Below, piece after piece: positions 63,301 to 64,000 of a stretch of 64,000 nucleotides of DNA. The translations under genes were made by a program, and so were the position numbers. The first letter of the stretch is position 1; each line of letters opens with the position of its first letter. The DNA comes from Rhynochetos jubatus (Eukaryota; Chordata; Aves; Eurypygiformes; Rhynochetidae), in the NCBI GenBank assembly GCA_027574665.1, contig CM050652.1, forward strand, positions 39,770,307 to 39,834,306, in the 5' to 3' direction. The notes beneath the pieces were generated by a model that was not told the DNA's origin, made no database searches, and saw only the letters and a program-made list of their open reading frames with translations.

Positions 63301-64000
63301 TCAAATGTATGGAAAATCTTCTAGTGATAATAAATGCTACAGGGTCCTAGGAACAGCTGACTGCTGGGAAAGTGGTCACTGGTGGGGAGAGAGAGGAGAG
63401 AGAGGACAGTAAAGGGATGTTTCTTTTAATCAATGGCAACATTACTCCTGTGACACGAATTAGGATATTAAAGTATCAGTGAGACATACGCTGGTTTACC
63501 AAGTGCAGGATGAGTACAGCACAGCCACATGGGTTTGAACCTGGAGTTACAGCAGTAAAGGCTCTTGGGAGCATTGCTGGGATGTCTTGCTCAGCCACAG
63601 GAAGCAGGAATCCTGCTTTTACACAAAACAACAGATGCTCTTGAACAGAGGGGCAATCTTGCAGATTTTGGCAGCAATTGCACTGTTGGAAATTTATCAA
63701 AGTGAAGCCTTTGAATACACTAAAGCAAGCTGAAATCTAAAGGGACCTAGCAGACTTAAAGGCCCAGAACTATTTACCACTATAAAGAAATGTTGTGGGG
63801 GTTTATTTTTCAGTACCAAGAAACAATTCTCATGTGTTATTTATTGACTTTGCTCTAAGCAGGGTTAAGCCTCAAGAGTTGCCCTAGTCTCAGACCAAGC
63901 TTGATTCAAGCCCTTAGTTTCTTACTTTCCTGTGTATTTTTGCCTGGAAAGAAAACATGGAGCATAACTTCTCCAAAATACAGCGTTTGGTAAAGCTGCT
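60395..64000. other. AT-rich non-coding stretch
   Basis: No gene is recognised. It contains a T/G-rich simple stretch with GGTT repeats (about 62180-62235), a pyrimidine tract running into CAG/GTAAAA at 60571-60579, and a purine-rich GAGAG run near 63384-63408. Open frames are under 95 codons and lack motifs. Confidence 0.5.

Overview
This window looks like vertebrate nuclear DNA from a bird. The basis is several 5'-truncated CR1 LINEs. Their 3' ends are short repeats such as ATTCTGTG/ATTCTATG, or ATTCTGTGA in another subfamily, and none has a poly-A tail. Two solo LTRs belong to an endogenous retrovirus family that I know from many neoavian genomes. The DNA is AT-rich and gene-poor, as in an intergenic desert or a very long intron on a macrochromosome. 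There is no sign of bacterial organisation: no operons, ribosome binding sites, CRISPR or tRNA genes. I cannot name the species, the chromosome or a flanking gene.

Layout. 1-9.8 kb is unique AT-rich DNA with small tandem duplications and a possible decayed DNA-transposon relic (6939-7269). 9.8-13.1 kb holds two CR1 3' ends and a GT-rich element that resembles an LTR. 14.83-15.11 kb holds a 35-codon open frame and a pair of strong splice signals bounding a 33-nt mini-exon. 20.60-21.25 kb is a solo LTR on the + strand. 27.71-32.07 kb holds two CR1 copies of one subfamily facing each other about 3 kb apart, followed by a much older CR1 relic (32.69-33.11 kb). 40.1-41.5 kb is an unexplained coding-like island with one 82-codon open block between splice-like signals. 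41.94-42.12 kb is a GC-rich patch that folds into a long hairpin. 44.29-50.00 kb holds three CR1 copies. The outer two are closely similar and inverted, and one of them carries a perfect 28-bp palindrome. The rest is AT-rich DNA with a (TC)25 microsatellite (54.63 kb), some stretches that read like conserved regulatory DNA, an RFX-type X-box (58.68 kb) and a second solo LTR on the - strand (59.81-60.39 kb).

I found no intact host protein-coding gene. Most long open frames are CR1 reverse transcriptase, antisense shadows of it, or frames of a length expected by chance in 64 kb of AT-rich DNA. The parts most worth testing are the 40-41.5 kb island, the 41.95-42.04 kb hairpin, the inverted CR1 pairs and the 14.8-15.1 kb splice module.
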